Source of the DNA: CALELF01 sp045617925
GTDB lineage: Bacteria > Synergistota > Synergistia > Synergistales > Synergistaceae
Length of the DNA: 62,609 nucleotides
Direction of reading: 5' to 3'
NCBI GenBank assembly: GCA_045617925.1
Contig: JAZLJR010000002.1
Location: 1 to 62,609 of the forward strand
How positions within the stretch are numbered: the first letter of the stretch is position 1; the number at the start of each line of letters is the position of its first letter. The notes under the pieces were generated by a model, which was given only the letters and a program-made list of their open reading frames with translations, ran no database searches and was not told the DNA's origin. The position numbers and the translations under genes were made by a program. Shown here piece after piece: positions 24,305-33,605 of the stretch.

Positions 24305-25723
24305 TTACAGTATAAAGCCGGCGACAACATAAAGTGCAATTGTTAAGATAGCAAATACTGCACAATATGGTGACTGTGTTTTTATGTGATCTATGATGTC
24401 ACAACCGGAAGTTGAGCAGGACATAATCGTTGTGTCTGAAATTGGGCTTGTGTGGTCGCCAAAAATGCTTCCTCCCCAAATTGCGCCGGCAACTAATGCT
24501 GGGCTGACACCAATATTTATTGCCATAGGTAATGCAATAACAGCCATAATTGCCATTGTTCCCATAGATGTTCCTGTTGCAAAAGAAATCATGCAAGCAA
24601 CGATAAAAACAAGTGCTGGAAGAAGTGCAGGGTGAAGCACACTAAGGAAGATAGAAGAAAGATAGTTGCCAGTGTCAAGTGCTTTAACAGTTGTTCCCAT
24701 TGTAAAACCAAGCATGAGAATAAATGCAATTGGAAGCATTCCACCAGCTCCCTTGAACATCTCTGCCACAACCTCATTCATTGTATAAAGTTTTTGGCAA
24801 ACGACCATGATTCCCATTACAACGAGAGAAACAAAGCAACCCCAAAGCAAACTTGTCATGCCGCTACCCTTCATTAAGTTGCCGTCACCTGTGACAAAAA
24901 GCGTAACAATAACTGTCAAAAGAAGTGTGCAAATAGGAATGAAAAGATTTTTTGCACGTGGGCAAGCTCCTTCTTTTCTGGAAGATTTCAAGCCTGTGCT
25001 CTCCATTGTTACATGATTTGGGTCATCAAGCTCACCAGTCGTTTCTGTTCTCTTTTCAGCACGTGCCATTGCTCCCCAGTCTTTTTGTGTAAGTGCTAGA
25101 ATTAACACACCAAACACAACCAAGAGACAATAGAAATTAAGGTAAATTGATTCCACAAGCACATTCAATGCACTTGCTTCTGCAATTCCACCAGAGGTGA
25201 GATAGCCAATCATGGCTGCAAGCCATCCGGAAAGAGGAATAAGAACACAAACAGGTGTTGATGTTGCGTGGACGATAAAAGCTGCCTTTTCGTGTGGGAC
25301 CTTCAAGGCATCATTTACAGGACGTGCAACAGAGCCTGTAACCATACAGGAAAGAGAACCGGAAGTAAAGACAAGGACTCCAAGAAGCCATGTAAAGATT
25401 TCTGCTCCTCTTTTGGATTTAATGAGCCCCTTTTTCTTAACCATGACATCAACAAAACCGTCAATGCCTCCACTTCTCTCAATTAGATAAATGAGAGCTC
25501 CGATAAAAAGCATGGAAGCTATGACAATTGTATTGCCACTGCTTGCCATAGTGTTGACACAAGACTGCAATGTTTCATTCAAAGCAGGGATAAAATGCCA
25601 ACCGCCAATAACCATTTGCCCAAGAAAAATACCGATGAAAAGCGACACAAAAACATTTTTTGTGAGAAGTGCCAAAACAATTGTTAGCACTGGGGGAACT
25701 ACTGACCAAAAACCAAACTCCAT
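24305..25723 (-). CDS. NhaC-family Na+/H+ antiporter
   Basis: This 472-residue polytopic protein fits the NhaC group: conserved GNTIVIASMLFIGALIYLIE, SGSLSCMVTGSVARPV, FATGTSMGTMAIMAVIALP and GSIFGDHTSPISDTTIMSS-like sequence (here TTIMSCSTSGCD). About 11-12 membrane helices are visible. Family members exchange Na+ for H+, and some carry organic substrates. AAGGAG precedes the ATG. It follows the D-aminoacylase gene by 49 bases and is probably cotranscribed with it. Confidence 0.9.
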   Translation of the reverse strand: MEFGFWSVVPPVLTIVLALLTKNVFVSLFIGIFLGQMVIGGWHFIPALNETLQSCVNTMASSGNTIVIASMLFIGALIYLIERSGGIDGFVDVMVKKKGLIKSKRGAEIFTWLLGVLVFTSGSLSCMVTGSVARPVNDALKVPHEKAAFIVHATSTPVCVLIPLSGWLAAMIGYLTSGGIAEASALNVLVESIYLNFYCLLVVFGVLILALTQKDWGAMARAEKRTETTGELDDPNHVTMESTGLKSSRKEGACPRAKNLFIPICTLLLTVIVTLFVTGDGNLMKGSGMTSLLWGCFVSLVVMGIMVVCQKLYTMNEVVAEMFKGAGGMLPIAFILMLGFTMGTTVKALDTGNYLSSIFLSVLHPALLPALVFIVACMISFATGTSMGTMAIMAVIALPMAINIGVSPALVAGAIWGGSIFGDHTSPISDTTIMSCSTSGCDIIDHIKTQSPYCAVFAILTIALYVVAGFIL

Positions 25724-25772
25724 TTGTAAAACTCCTTTTTTATTTTATTTCGCCATGAGGCGATATTTGCTA

Positions 25773-27128
25773 TTATTTTCTAACTGCGCGACCTAACGTT
25801 TCGTTTACAATTTTTCCCTTTTCAAGGGCAAGCTTACCATTGATTATAACATATTCAATGCCATCTGGTGCTGTCATGGGAGAAGCAAAGGTTGCGTTGT
25901 CTTTAATTGTTTCTAAATTAAAAATCGTAACATCTGCATCAGCACCACGACCGAGGTGCCCCTTGTTTTGCAGACAAAGTTTGTCTGCTGGCATACTAGT
26001 CATTTTTGCAATAGCATCATAAAGAGGCAAGACACCTTTTTTGACAAACTCAGCGATCAAGCGTGGAAAGGCACCGGACGCTCTTGGGTGTCCCTGTCCC
26101 TTGTTGATTAGCCCGTCACTTCCAAGCATTACCCCAGGGTGTGAAAGTGCCATGTCGACATCTTCTTGCTTCATAACATGGCAGACTGTAATAGCATTTG
26201 GCTCATATTTTCTGTAGTAATTATAAATTTCTTTTGTGCAACGTTGACCTTTATATTTGCCCTCACACATTTCAACAACCGAGTAGTCTGTGTTGTAACG
26301 CTCTAAAAATCCTTCATCGTATGTTGTTGAACCAATGTGTGTGCTAAAGGCGTAATATGGATAACAGTCGCAATGTAAATTCATCCCTCTTGCTCTGTTC
26401 TCGTCAATGTAGCGAAGAAATTCTGCCATTTGTCCAAAGCCTGCCATACTGCCTATATGAGAAAATTCTGTGTTTAAGCCGAGGCGTCTTGCAACAGAAA
26501 TAAATTCTTCTCCTGCGACAAAAACTCCTGCTGCATCATCACGGACGTGTGCTGCAATCATTTTGTCTGTGCCTTGGCACAACACAGCTGTTGCCTCGTA
26601 TTCTTCCTCTGTGAGGCCGGGAACATATCTCATACCATAGGAAAGCCCAATGCAGCCCCCGTCAAGAGCTTTCTTTGCCTCTTTCGCTTCTTGTGCAATT
26701 TCTTCCTTTGTGATAGTTGAATATTTATCGGTACTGCTTACCTTTTCACGTAGCCATCCCTGACCTGCAAGGAGTGCCATGTTTATCGGAGCACCGTGTT
26801 TTTCCACATTGTTAAGGTATGTAACAGGATCTGCAACATTCAGTCCACAGTTACCGCCAACAGCAGTTGTAACACCCATTGCAAGCATTGAGCGTGTAAT
26901 GGAAACAGCAACCGTTCCGTCGTCATTTAACGGGTCCTCGTGCATGTGAATATCAACAAAGCCAGGAGTCACGATAAGTCCAGATGCGTCAATAATGTTA
27001 TCTGCATTTGGCACATCTTCTCGTGTGATATCTGCCACCCGTCCATCTTCCAAGAGAAGATTAAGACGTGAATTTATTTTGTTCTTTGGGTCAATCAACA
27101 GCCCGTTTTTTATAAATGTTAGCATCAT
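25773..27128 (-). CDS. N-acyl-D-amino-acid deacylase (amidohydrolase)
   Basis: The 451-residue amidohydrolase shows VTPGFVDIHMHEDP (metal His-x-His), the AHVRDDAAGVF and FSHIGSMAGFGQ segments, MLGSDG (catalytic Asp) and the C-terminal ADVTIFNLETI, as in D-aminoacylase and dihydroorotase-like enzymes. It would release D-amino acids from N-acyl derivatives. AAGGG lies close to two consecutive ATG codons at 27128 and 27125; the second has better spacing. The downstream carrier may import or export the substrate or product. Confidence 0.85.
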   Translation of the reverse strand: MMLTFIKNGLLIDPKNKINSRLNLLLEDGRVADITREDVPNADNIIDASGLIVTPGFVDIHMHEDPLNDDGTVAVSITRSMLAMGVTTAVGGNCGLNVADPVTYLNNVEKHGAPINMALLAGQGWLREKVSSTDKYSTITKEEIAQEAKEAKKALDGGCIGLSYGMRYVPGLTEEEYEATAVLCQGTDKMIAAHVRDDAAGVFVAGEEFISVARRLGLNTEFSHIGSMAGFGQMAEFLRYIDENRARGMNLHCDCYPYYAFSTHIGSTTYDEGFLERYNTDYSVVEMCEGKYKGQRCTKEIYNYYRKYEPNAITVCHVMKQEDVDMALSHPGVMLGSDGLINKGQGHPRASGAFPRLIAEFVKKGVLPLYDAIAKMTSMPADKLCLQNKGHLGRGADADVTIFNLETIKDNATFASPMTAPDGIEYVIINGKLALEKGKIVNETLGRAVRK

Positions 27129-27220
27129 TTTCCCTTTTTAGTGAATAATATATGGTGTGTGTCCCCACACCAGGCGAAATTATAAATTATTCATAAAACA
27201 GTGTCAAGTTGATTCCATAT

Positions 27221-27232
27221 ATGTGCTATAAT
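27221..27232 (+). promoter_or_regulatory. Extended -10 element of ahcY-mtaD
   Basis: ATGTGCTATAAT has a perfect TATAAT at 27227-27232 with the upstream TGTGC shared by other promoters in the window. There is no convincing -35 box. It lies 45 bases before the ahcY start. Confidence 0.6.
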
Positions 27233-27276
27233 AGCGAAAATTTATGAAGATGTGAAATAACCAAAAGGAGTTTGTT

Positions 27277-28521
27277 ATGGAAAATTATAAAATAAAAGAT
27301 ATTTCGTTAGCAGAGTTAGGGCAAAAGAAACTTGACTGGGCATGGCAATATATGTCAGTTTTGCGTTTTATAACGGAGGAAAAGAAAAAAAATCAACCAT
27401 TTAAGGGATACAAAATTGCACTTTGCTTACATCTTGAAGCAAAGAGTGCATGTCTTGCAATAGCATTAAAAAACTTGGGAGCAGATGTTGCAATTTGTGG
27501 TAGTAATCCGCTTTCCACACAAGATGATGTTTGTGCTGCAATGGCTGCTAATGGTCTTCATGTTTTTAGTCATCACGATATGACACAAGAGGAATACAAC
27601 AACTATATGAGAGATGTGCTTGCCACAAATCCAAACATCGTAATTGATGATGGTGGAGATATGGTTGCAATGATATTAAAAGAATTTCCAGAGCTTACAA
27701 AGAATGTCCTAGGTGGTTGTGAGGAGACGACGACAGGCATAAAAAGACTTGCTGCAATGGAAAAACAAGGAGTGCTACCATTTCCAATGTTTGCCGTAAA
27801 CGACGCAAACAGTAAGCACTTGTTTGACAATCGTTATGGGACAGGACAATCCACGTGGGATGCAATCTGCAGGACAACAAATCTCTTTGTTGCAGAGAGA
27901 AACGTGGTCGTTGCTGGCTATGGATATTGTGGCAAGGGAACAGCAAAAAGAGCAGCAGGGCTTGGTGCTAGGGTTTATGTAACGGAGCTTGACCCACACA
28001 AGGCGCTTGAAGCAATGATGGATGGTTTCCATGTGGTGGATATGGAGCAGGCATCAAAGATTGGTGACATTTTTGTTACCGTTACTGGCAATATAAATGT
28101 GATAACTGAGAAACATTTCAAGAATATGAAGGATGGAGTGTTGCTAGCAAACGCAGGACACTTTGACATTGAAATTAGCAAACCTGATCTAAAAAAACTT
28201 GCCGCAAAAATTTATGAATCACGTGGCAACATCACAACCTATGAAATGCCAGACGGAAGAAGGCTACACCTCTTGGGAGAAGGTCGTCTTGTGAATCTTG
28301 CGGCAGGTGATGGTCATCCAGTTGAAATTATGGATATGAGCTTTGCAATGCAACTTTTGGCAGCGGAATATTTTACCAAGAACAAAATGCCAGTTGCACT
28401 CCACAAAGTTCCAAAAGAACTTGACGATATGGTTTCTTTATACAAGTTAAAATCAATGGGGCTAAAACTAGAAATTTTGACAGCGGAGCAGGAAGCCTAT
28501 ATGAACAGTTGGGCTGAATAG
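27277..28521 (+). CDS. ahcY: Adenosylhomocysteinase (or S-inosylhomocysteine hydrolase)
   Basis: The 414-residue NAD-dependent enzyme splits S-adenosylhomocysteine to adenosine and homocysteine. Family motifs are GGCEETTTGIKRL, PMFAVNDANSKHLFDN, GTGQSTWDAI, the NAD site VVVAGYGYCGKGTAKRAAG near residue 210, and LANAGHFDIEI. The length fits the short archaeal/Thermotoga-like form without the eukaryotic-type insert. AAAGGAG precedes the ATG. The next gene, 11 bases on, encodes an SAH/MTA deaminase, so the substrate could be S-inosylhomocysteine, as shown for the methanogen enzyme pair. Confidence 0.93.
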   Translation: MENYKIKDISLAELGQKKLDWAWQYMSVLRFITEEKKKNQPFKGYKIALCLHLEAKSACLAIALKNLGADVAICGSNPLSTQDDVCAAMAANGLHVFSHHDMTQEEYNNYMRDVLATNPNIVIDDGGDMVAMILKEFPELTKNVLGGCEETTTGIKRLAAMEKQGVLPFPMFAVNDANSKHLFDNRYGTGQSTWDAICRTTNLFVAERNVVVAGYGYCGKGTAKRAAGLGARVYVTELDPHKALEAMMDGFHVVDMEQASKIGDIFVTVTGNINVITEKHFKNMKDGVLLANAGHFDIEISKPDLKKLAAKIYESRGNITTYEMPDGRRLHLLGEGRLVNLAAGDGHPVEIMDMSFAMQLLAAEYFTKNKMPVALHKVPKELDDMVSLYKLKSMGLKLEILTAEQEAYMNSWAE

Positions 28522-28532
28522 AGGTAAATAAT

Positions 28533-29807
28533 ATGATAAAAATTTATAAAAATGTTTATGTGTGGGATAGTAGTCGCAAAAAAGCGTTACTTTGTGATGT
28601 AAAAGTTCGCGAGGGAAAATTTGAAGAGATAGCACCAGCCGGCAATATGTCTTCAAAATGTGCTTTTGATGGTAAGTGTCATACGGCTCTAATTCCAGGG
28701 TTTGTGAATGCACACGGGCACTCTCCAATGGGGCTTTTGCGTGGCTTTGGTGAAGATGTCCCTTTAATGGAATGGCTTCAAACCAAAATTTGGCCTCGTG
28801 AAAACAAGCTTAATGCAGATGATATGTATAATGGCACACGTCTTGCTATTGCAGAAATGATTTCCACTGGCACAACTTGCTTTGCCGATATGTATTTTTA
28901 CATTGATAATATTGCTAGGGCATGTGTAGAAACTGGAATACGTGCAAATTTATCACGTGGAATTATGGGAAGCAATAATGAAATAGAGGCAAAGATAGCG
29001 GAAAATGTAGAAGTTGCGTCACACTACAACAAACAAGATGGGCTTGTTCGTATTTCACTAGGACCTCATTCAACATACACTGTGCCATTTGAGGCGATGA
29101 GGGAAATTGCACAAGTGGCAAAGAAAAATAATTTGTCTGTCCAACTTCATTGGCTTGAAGCAAGCAATGAATGGGAAATTTCAAATCACCCAGAGGGAAT
29201 AACACCGCAAGATTATCTTGACGCGACAGGTTTTTGCAACGTTCCACACCTGTTGCTTGCACATTGTGTTCAAATAAAGGAAGATGCTTATAAATTTTAT
29301 GCAAGACCAAATTTCACAATAGCCCATAATCCTAAATCTAATCTGAAACTTGGTAACGGTATAGCTCCCATAGAAGCATACAGAAAAGCTGGAGTTTCTG
29401 TCGCCATTGGCACAGATGGTTCTTCTTCTAATAACAGGCTTGATATGTGGGAAGAACTCCGTTTTGCAGCACTCTTACAAAAGAGCAAAGACCCCACTGC
29501 AATGCCGATAAAAGAATTATTTGAAATGACTACTGGCAACGGAGCCCGCGCTCTTGGATTTGAAAAACTTGGCTTGATAAAGGAAGGTTACAAGGCCGAC
29601 TTTATTTTAATAGATTTGGACAAACCACATTATCTTGGTGTCACAGAGGAAAATTTACATGAATTCCTTGCCTATGCAGGGAGCTCGTCAGATATCAGAG
29701 CAACAGTCGTTGCAGGGCAGACGCTTTACCAAGATGGAGCCTTTACAACATTTGACATAGGAGAGGTTATTGCGCGAGCCAAAGAAACGAGAAAGAAAAT
29801 TTTGTAA
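28533..29807 (+). CDS. mtaD: 5'-methylthioadenosine / S-adenosylhomocysteine deaminase
   Basis: The 424-residue amidohydrolase carries GFVNAHGHSPM (metal ligands near residue 60), STGTTCFADMY, HWLEASNE, LLAHCVQI and GTDGSSSNNRLDMW, the signature of MtaD/DadD enzymes. They deaminate the adenine ring of methylthioadenosine, SAH and related nucleosides. The position directly after ahcY points to SAH recycling. A downstream hairpin ends the operon. Confidence 0.92.
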   Translation: MIKIYKNVYVWDSSRKKALLCDVKVREGKFEEIAPAGNMSSKCAFDGKCHTALIPGFVNAHGHSPMGLLRGFGEDVPLMEWLQTKIWPRENKLNADDMYNGTRLAIAEMISTGTTCFADMYFYIDNIARACVETGIRANLSRGIMGSNNEIEAKIAENVEVASHYNKQDGLVRISLGPHSTYTVPFEAMREIAQVAKKNNLSVQLHWLEASNEWEISNHPEGITPQDYLDATGFCNVPHLLLAHCVQIKEDAYKFYARPNFTIAHNPKSNLKLGNGIAPIEAYRKAGVSVAIGTDGSSSNNRLDMWEELRFAALLQKSKDPTAMPIKELFEMTTGNGARALGFEKLGLIKEGYKADFILIDLDKPHYLGVTEENLHEFLAYAGSSSDIRATVVAGQTLYQDGAFTTFDIGEVIARAKETRKKIL

Positions 29808-29811
29808 TATA

Positions 29812-29868
29812 AAATTAGCCGTAGGCAATATATTATTGTGTGTTGCCTATGGCTAATTTGTTTTTTTA
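29812..29868. terminator. Terminator between mtaD and the convergent transferase gene
   Basis: AAATTAGCCGTAGGCAA (29812-29828) pairs with TTGCCTATGGCTAATTT, one G-T pair in 17, followed by G and seven T. The last bases overlap the stop codon of the minus-strand gene. Confidence 0.92.
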
Positions 29869-30501
29869 TAGTGTTATTCTTTCTACTTTCTCTGTGAAGT
29901 TATCCTCTTTGCTACACACAGTTAAGCAAAAATTTGGGACATTATATTCCTTAAAATATAAATCATTGTTTGTAGGGTTAGTCACGATAGAAATTTTGTT
30001 TTCACCAAGGTGTAAATCGATGTGATCCATTCCACCAGAAAGCCCCTCGCCTGTGATTTTTAGCATACATTCTTTTGCTGTCCAAAGGCGGTAAAAGTCT
30101 CGCAGATTTTTTATTTGTTCCTGCTCGTTTTTTGTTGTAACGCGCTTTATTACACCATCTTCCACAGGTTTTATTTCCTCTATGTCAACGCCCACATTAT
30201 GTGAGGCTATAGAGGCAACGGCATAATGCCCACTGTGGCTGAGACTAATATAAGCCGAATTGTTTTTCAAGATGGGCTTACCCTTTTTATCATATTGAAT
30301 TTCTGCATCGTGTTTGGATAATCCAAAATCAGCCAGTGCCACGGACAAAGCCACTCCAGCTCCGAGTGAAAGCCGTTTTGAAGCCAAGGGAATCAGGCGG
30401 TTTATTTTTTTTCGTCTTTCAAGAGGCACAGTCTCAAAATAATGCTTGAAAAGTTTATTGTCTATAAAACAATCTGTATCAATCATAAAAGTTTTTGTCA
30501 T
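29866..30501 (-). CDS. Sfp-type 4'-phosphopantetheinyl transferase
   Basis: The 211-residue enzyme moves the phosphopantetheine arm from CoA to a carrier protein. Motifs are SLSHSGHYAVASI, VGVDIEEI (Mg-binding Asp and Glu) and YRLWTAKECMLKITGEGL, diagnostic of the Sfp/AcpT group. The pseudo-dimeric length matches. It overlaps the end of the HAD gene by 4 bases (ATGA). No polyketide or peptide synthetase lies in the window, so the target carrier protein is unknown; it may be the fatty-acid carrier. Confidence 0.88.
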   Translation of the reverse strand: MTKTFMIDTDCFIDNKLFKHYFETVPLERRKKINRLIPLASKRLSLGAGVALSVALADFGLSKHDAEIQYDKKGKPILKNNSAYISLSHSGHYAVASIASHNVGVDIEEIKPVEDGVIKRVTTKNEQEQIKNLRDFYRLWTAKECMLKITGEGLSGGMDHIDLHLGENKISIVTNPTNNDLYFKEYNVPNFCLTVCSKEDNFTEKVERITL

Positions 30502-31286
30502 AATTCAAGTGCCTTTTTGAGAGCGTCTTGGATGTTATCAAAATGATTAGGGTAATCTTTTAGCAAGTTACCAATAGCAAAAAATTCTCCCCTTCCGTAT
30601 GAATCTAAACACTGCTTATCGCTCCCCGTGTCACCAAAGAAGGCTAAATGTTTGCTTCCAAAGCGATTTGCTAGTATTTCTAGTCCCTTGGGGCTTGGTT
30701 TTGAAACCTCATCATCAATCGTTATTGCATGACTCCTAGGAAAATCCTCCCAGCCCAAACATTCAAGTGCGTGTTCGTATTCAATCCCATATCTTCCTGT
30801 GTAAATTGCTACAGGTAACGGGATTTCTTTCCAAGATATTTTAATTAGATTTTTTTCTGTTTTGTATGCGCCGTTTTCTCTGTTGCTATAAAGCTCGTCA
30901 CACATAGCACGTAAGTTGTCACGATTTATTATTGTGCCAAATTTGTCCGTGATCCATTTTTCTGTTGGGAAATAATGGTCTGCACTGGCCTCTTTTATTT
31001 CTTCTAAAGTCGGATTGTAGAATTGACAAATGTAGTTGGTCTGCTTTTTCTTGAGAGCTATGTTTGCCAAGAATAATGCAATATCCCAATCATCATTAAA
31101 GCCACCGTGCAATTTTAAAAATTTTTCTTCTTGCTCACCGTATGGTAATTCAGAGCAGGTAAGACAAAATTTGTCTAACGTTTGTTTTATTACTTTGTTT
31201 ATCACTAGTGGAAACGAGTGTGTTACATCAAGCAAAACTCCGTCAATATCAAACACAAGCAAGTCAAATTTTGACAATTTTTGCAT
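30498..31286 (-). CDS. HAD-superfamily hydrolase
   Basis: The 262-residue protein has HAD motif I LLVFDIDGVLLDV, motif II in VAIYTGRYG, and motif IV FFGDTGSDKQC. GGFNDDWD is a segment I associate with an unassigned HAD subfamily IA group. It is probably a phosphatase of unknown substrate. ATG at 31286 follows GAGGTTGGC; the frame opens 10 codons earlier. The gene is coupled to the downstream Sfp-type gene. Confidence 0.8.
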   Translation of the reverse strand: MQKLSKFDLLVFDIDGVLLDVTHSFPLVINKVIKQTLDKFCLTCSELPYGEQEEKFLKLHGGFNDDWDIALFLANIALKKKQTNYICQFYNPTLEEIKEASADHYFPTEKWITDKFGTIINRDNLRAMCDELYSNRENGAYKTEKNLIKISWKEIPLPVAIYTGRYGIEYEHALECLGWEDFPRSHAITIDDEVSKPSPKGLEILANRFGSKHLAFFGDTGSDKQCLDSYGRGEFFAIGNLLKDYPNHFDNIQDALKKALEL

Positions 31287-31417
31287 AAAGCCAACCTCAA
31301 ATTTTATATAATGCACAGATTATAACATAACATTTTTTTGGTAACAAGCTTAACGTAAGCACCAAAGAGGCATCAAATTTTAGATTTATATTTTTCGGGT
31401 ATTTTTAAAAAATGTAA

Positions 31418-31446
31418 TTGCATAAAAAAATTTCTTATGGTAAAAT
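31418..31446 (+). promoter_or_regulatory. Promoter of hppA
   Basis: TTGCAT (31418-31423) and TAAAAT (31441-31446) are 17 bases apart, with TGG just before the -10 box. The leader carries a small hairpin CTTTG-GAAA-CAAAG and AGGAGG before the ATG. Confidence 0.7.
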
Positions 31447-31506
31447 ACTCCGTCTTTGGAAACAAAGGCTAATGTAACTGTATAAAATTTTTAGGAGGCG
31501 TTTTTT

Positions 31507-33522
31507 ATGATTACCCTTACATTACGGACTATGCTAATCATAATTGGATTAGTTGGCGTTGTGGCACTTTTGTATGCAGCCTATGCAGCATACAGAATCA
31601 AACAGGCTCCAATGGAGAATGAGAGAGTTGCAGAACTTTCAAACATAATCCACAGTGGAGCAATGGCATTTCTCAAGCGAGAATATAAGGCAATTTTGCC
31701 ATTTGCTGTTATTGTTGCTCTTCTTCTTTGGTGGAAGGTTGCTGGAGCTTCAGCACTTTGTTTCTTAGCTGGTGCAATTTGTAGTGCAATAACAGGATAC
31801 ATTGGTATGACAATAGCTACAAAGGCAAACGGAAAAACAAGCTGTGCCGCACTCAAAGGTATGAATAAAGCCTTGAATGTTGCCTTCCTTGGTGGTAGTG
31901 TTATGGGTATGATAGTTGTTGGTGTTGGTTTGCTTGGTGTTGTGCTTGCTTTCAACTTCACATATAATACAGAAGTCATTACAGCTTTTGGCTTTGGTGC
32001 AAGTGCTGTGGCACTTTTCGCACGTGTTGGTGGTGGTATTTATACAAAGGCAGCAGACGTTGGTGCTGACCTTGTTGGTAAAGTTGAGGCTGGTATTCCA
32101 GAGGATGACCCAAGAAATCCAGCTGTTATCGCTGATAACGTTGGTGATAATGTCGGTGACGTCGCTGGTATGGGCGCTGACCTCTTTGAATCTTATGTTA
32201 ATTCAATTATCGCTGCCATTGCGGTCGGAGGGACAATTGCCGCAAATCTTGCGAGCAATGGGATCAAAAGTGGTCTTGCAGTATTTTATATTTACCCTCT
32301 CGTTTTAGCTGCAGTTGGAGTTTTGTCATCAATTTTAGGCACTTTTTTTGTTCGTGTTAATGAAAATGGCAATGCTGCCAAGGCTTTAAGCACAGGTCTT
32401 GGTATGACTGGGGTCTTTATGATTGCAGGTTCTTTTATTGCAACAAAGTATTTATTCCAGAGCCAGTATATTTTCTTCTGGGCTGTGCTTTCTGGTGTTA
32501 TTGCCGGACTTCTAATAGGTGCTGTTACGGAGTTTTATACTTCAGCAGATTATCCGAGTGTTAAGGAAATTGCAAGAGCTTCCACATCTGGCACAGCAAC
32601 GAACATTTTGGCTGGACTTGGTGTTGGAATGAAGTCTTGTGCAATCCCTGTTATTTTGGTTTGCACAGCAATCTTTGTCGGAATGAAATTTGGTGGTCTT
32701 TATGGAATTGCTTGCTCAGCAGTAGGTATGCTTTCTATTACAGGCATGGCGCTTGCAGTTGACGCTTATGGTCCAATTGCGGACAATGCTGGTGGTATTG
32801 CAGAAATGGCAGACTTGCCAGATGAGGTTCGTGAAATCACAGACCATCTTGATTCTGTCGGTAACACAACAGCAGCCGTTGGCAAAGGACTTGCTATTGG
32901 TTCTGCAGCTCTTACAGCACTTTCACTTTTCTGCACCTATGCAAATGTGACAAGGCTTTCCTTTATTGATATTAAAAATACGAATGTTATGATTGGTCTT
33001 TTCCTTGGCGGACTCCTTCCATTCCTCTTTACTGCATTGTCTATTCAGGCAGTTAGCCGTGCAGCAGACAAGATGATCGTTGAGGTTCGTCGCCAGTTCA
33101 AGGAAATTCCTGGTCTTATGGAAGGGACAGCAAAGCCAGAGTATGCACGTTGTGTTGATATTTCTACAGCTGCAGCTCTTCGTGAAATGATTGTTCCTGG
33201 ACTTATGGCAATTATTGTTCCTCTTGTTGTTGGTTTCACGCTTGGTGCAGCTGCTCTTGGTGGACTCCTTGCTGGCTCAATTGTAACAGGTGTTATGTTG
33301 GCCATCTTTATGTCAAATTCCGGCGGTGCATGGGACAATGCGAAAAAATATGTTGAAGAGGGCAACTATGGTGGCAAGGGATCCCTTGCACATATTGCAG
33401 CTGTCGTTGGTGACACTGTGGGTGACCCATTCAAAGACACCGCAGGTCCATCTTTGAATATTTTAATCAAGCTCATGACGGTTGTTGCAACAGTCTGTGC
33501 ACCTCTTATTATTGCGCTATAA
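31507..33522 (+). CDS. hppA: Membrane-bound ion-translocating pyrophosphatase
   Basis: The 671-residue protein has about 16 membrane helices and the substrate motifs DVGADLVGKVE and DNVGDNVGDVAG, plus the C-terminal GDTVGDPFKDTAGP. It uses pyrophosphate hydrolysis to pump H+ or Na+. The GNTTAAVGKG segment has Ala where K+-independent enzymes have Lys, which points to the K+-dependent group; many of those pump Na+. Na+ pumping would fit the other Na+-linked carriers here but is inferred. Confidence 0.95.
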   Translation: MITLTLRTMLIIIGLVGVVALLYAAYAAYRIKQAPMENERVAELSNIIHSGAMAFLKREYKAILPFAVIVALLLWWKVAGASALCFLAGAICSAITGYIGMTIATKANGKTSCAALKGMNKALNVAFLGGSVMGMIVVGVGLLGVVLAFNFTYNTEVITAFGFGASAVALFARVGGGIYTKAADVGADLVGKVEAGIPEDDPRNPAVIADNVGDNVGDVAGMGADLFESYVNSIIAAIAVGGTIAANLASNGIKSGLAVFYIYPLVLAAVGVLSSILGTFFVRVNENGNAAKALSTGLGMTGVFMIAGSFIATKYLFQSQYIFFWAVLSGVIAGLLIGAVTEFYTSADYPSVKEIARASTSGTATNILAGLGVGMKSCAIPVILVCTAIFVGMKFGGLYGIACSAVGMLSITGMALAVDAYGPIADNAGGIAEMADLPDEVREITDHLDSVGNTTAAVGKGLAIGSAALTALSLFCTYANVTRLSFIDIKNTNVMIGLFLGGLLPFLFTALSIQAVSRAADKMIVEVRRQFKEIPGLMEGTAKPEYARCVDISTAAALREMIVPGLMAIIVPLVVGFTLGAAALGGLLAGSIVTGVMLAIFMSNSGGAWDNAKKYVEEGNYGGKGSLAHIAAVVGDTVGDPFKDTAGPSLNILIKLMTVVATVCAPLIIAL

Positions 33523-33553
33523 TTATAATATTATTCAGTTTAGAAAGCTGTTT

Positions 33554-33592
33554 ATCAGGGGAAGAAGGCTCGTCTCTCTCCCCCTGATTTTG
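33554..33592 (+). terminator. Hairpin between hppA and dnaG
   Basis: ATCAGGGG (33554-33561) and CCCCTGAT (33581-33588) pair, with further AAGA/TCT pairing inside, followed by TTTTG. The short T run makes it a weak terminator, so some read-through into dnaG is likely. Confidence 0.6.
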
Positions 33593-33605
33593 TCGTTTGA
33601 ATAAC

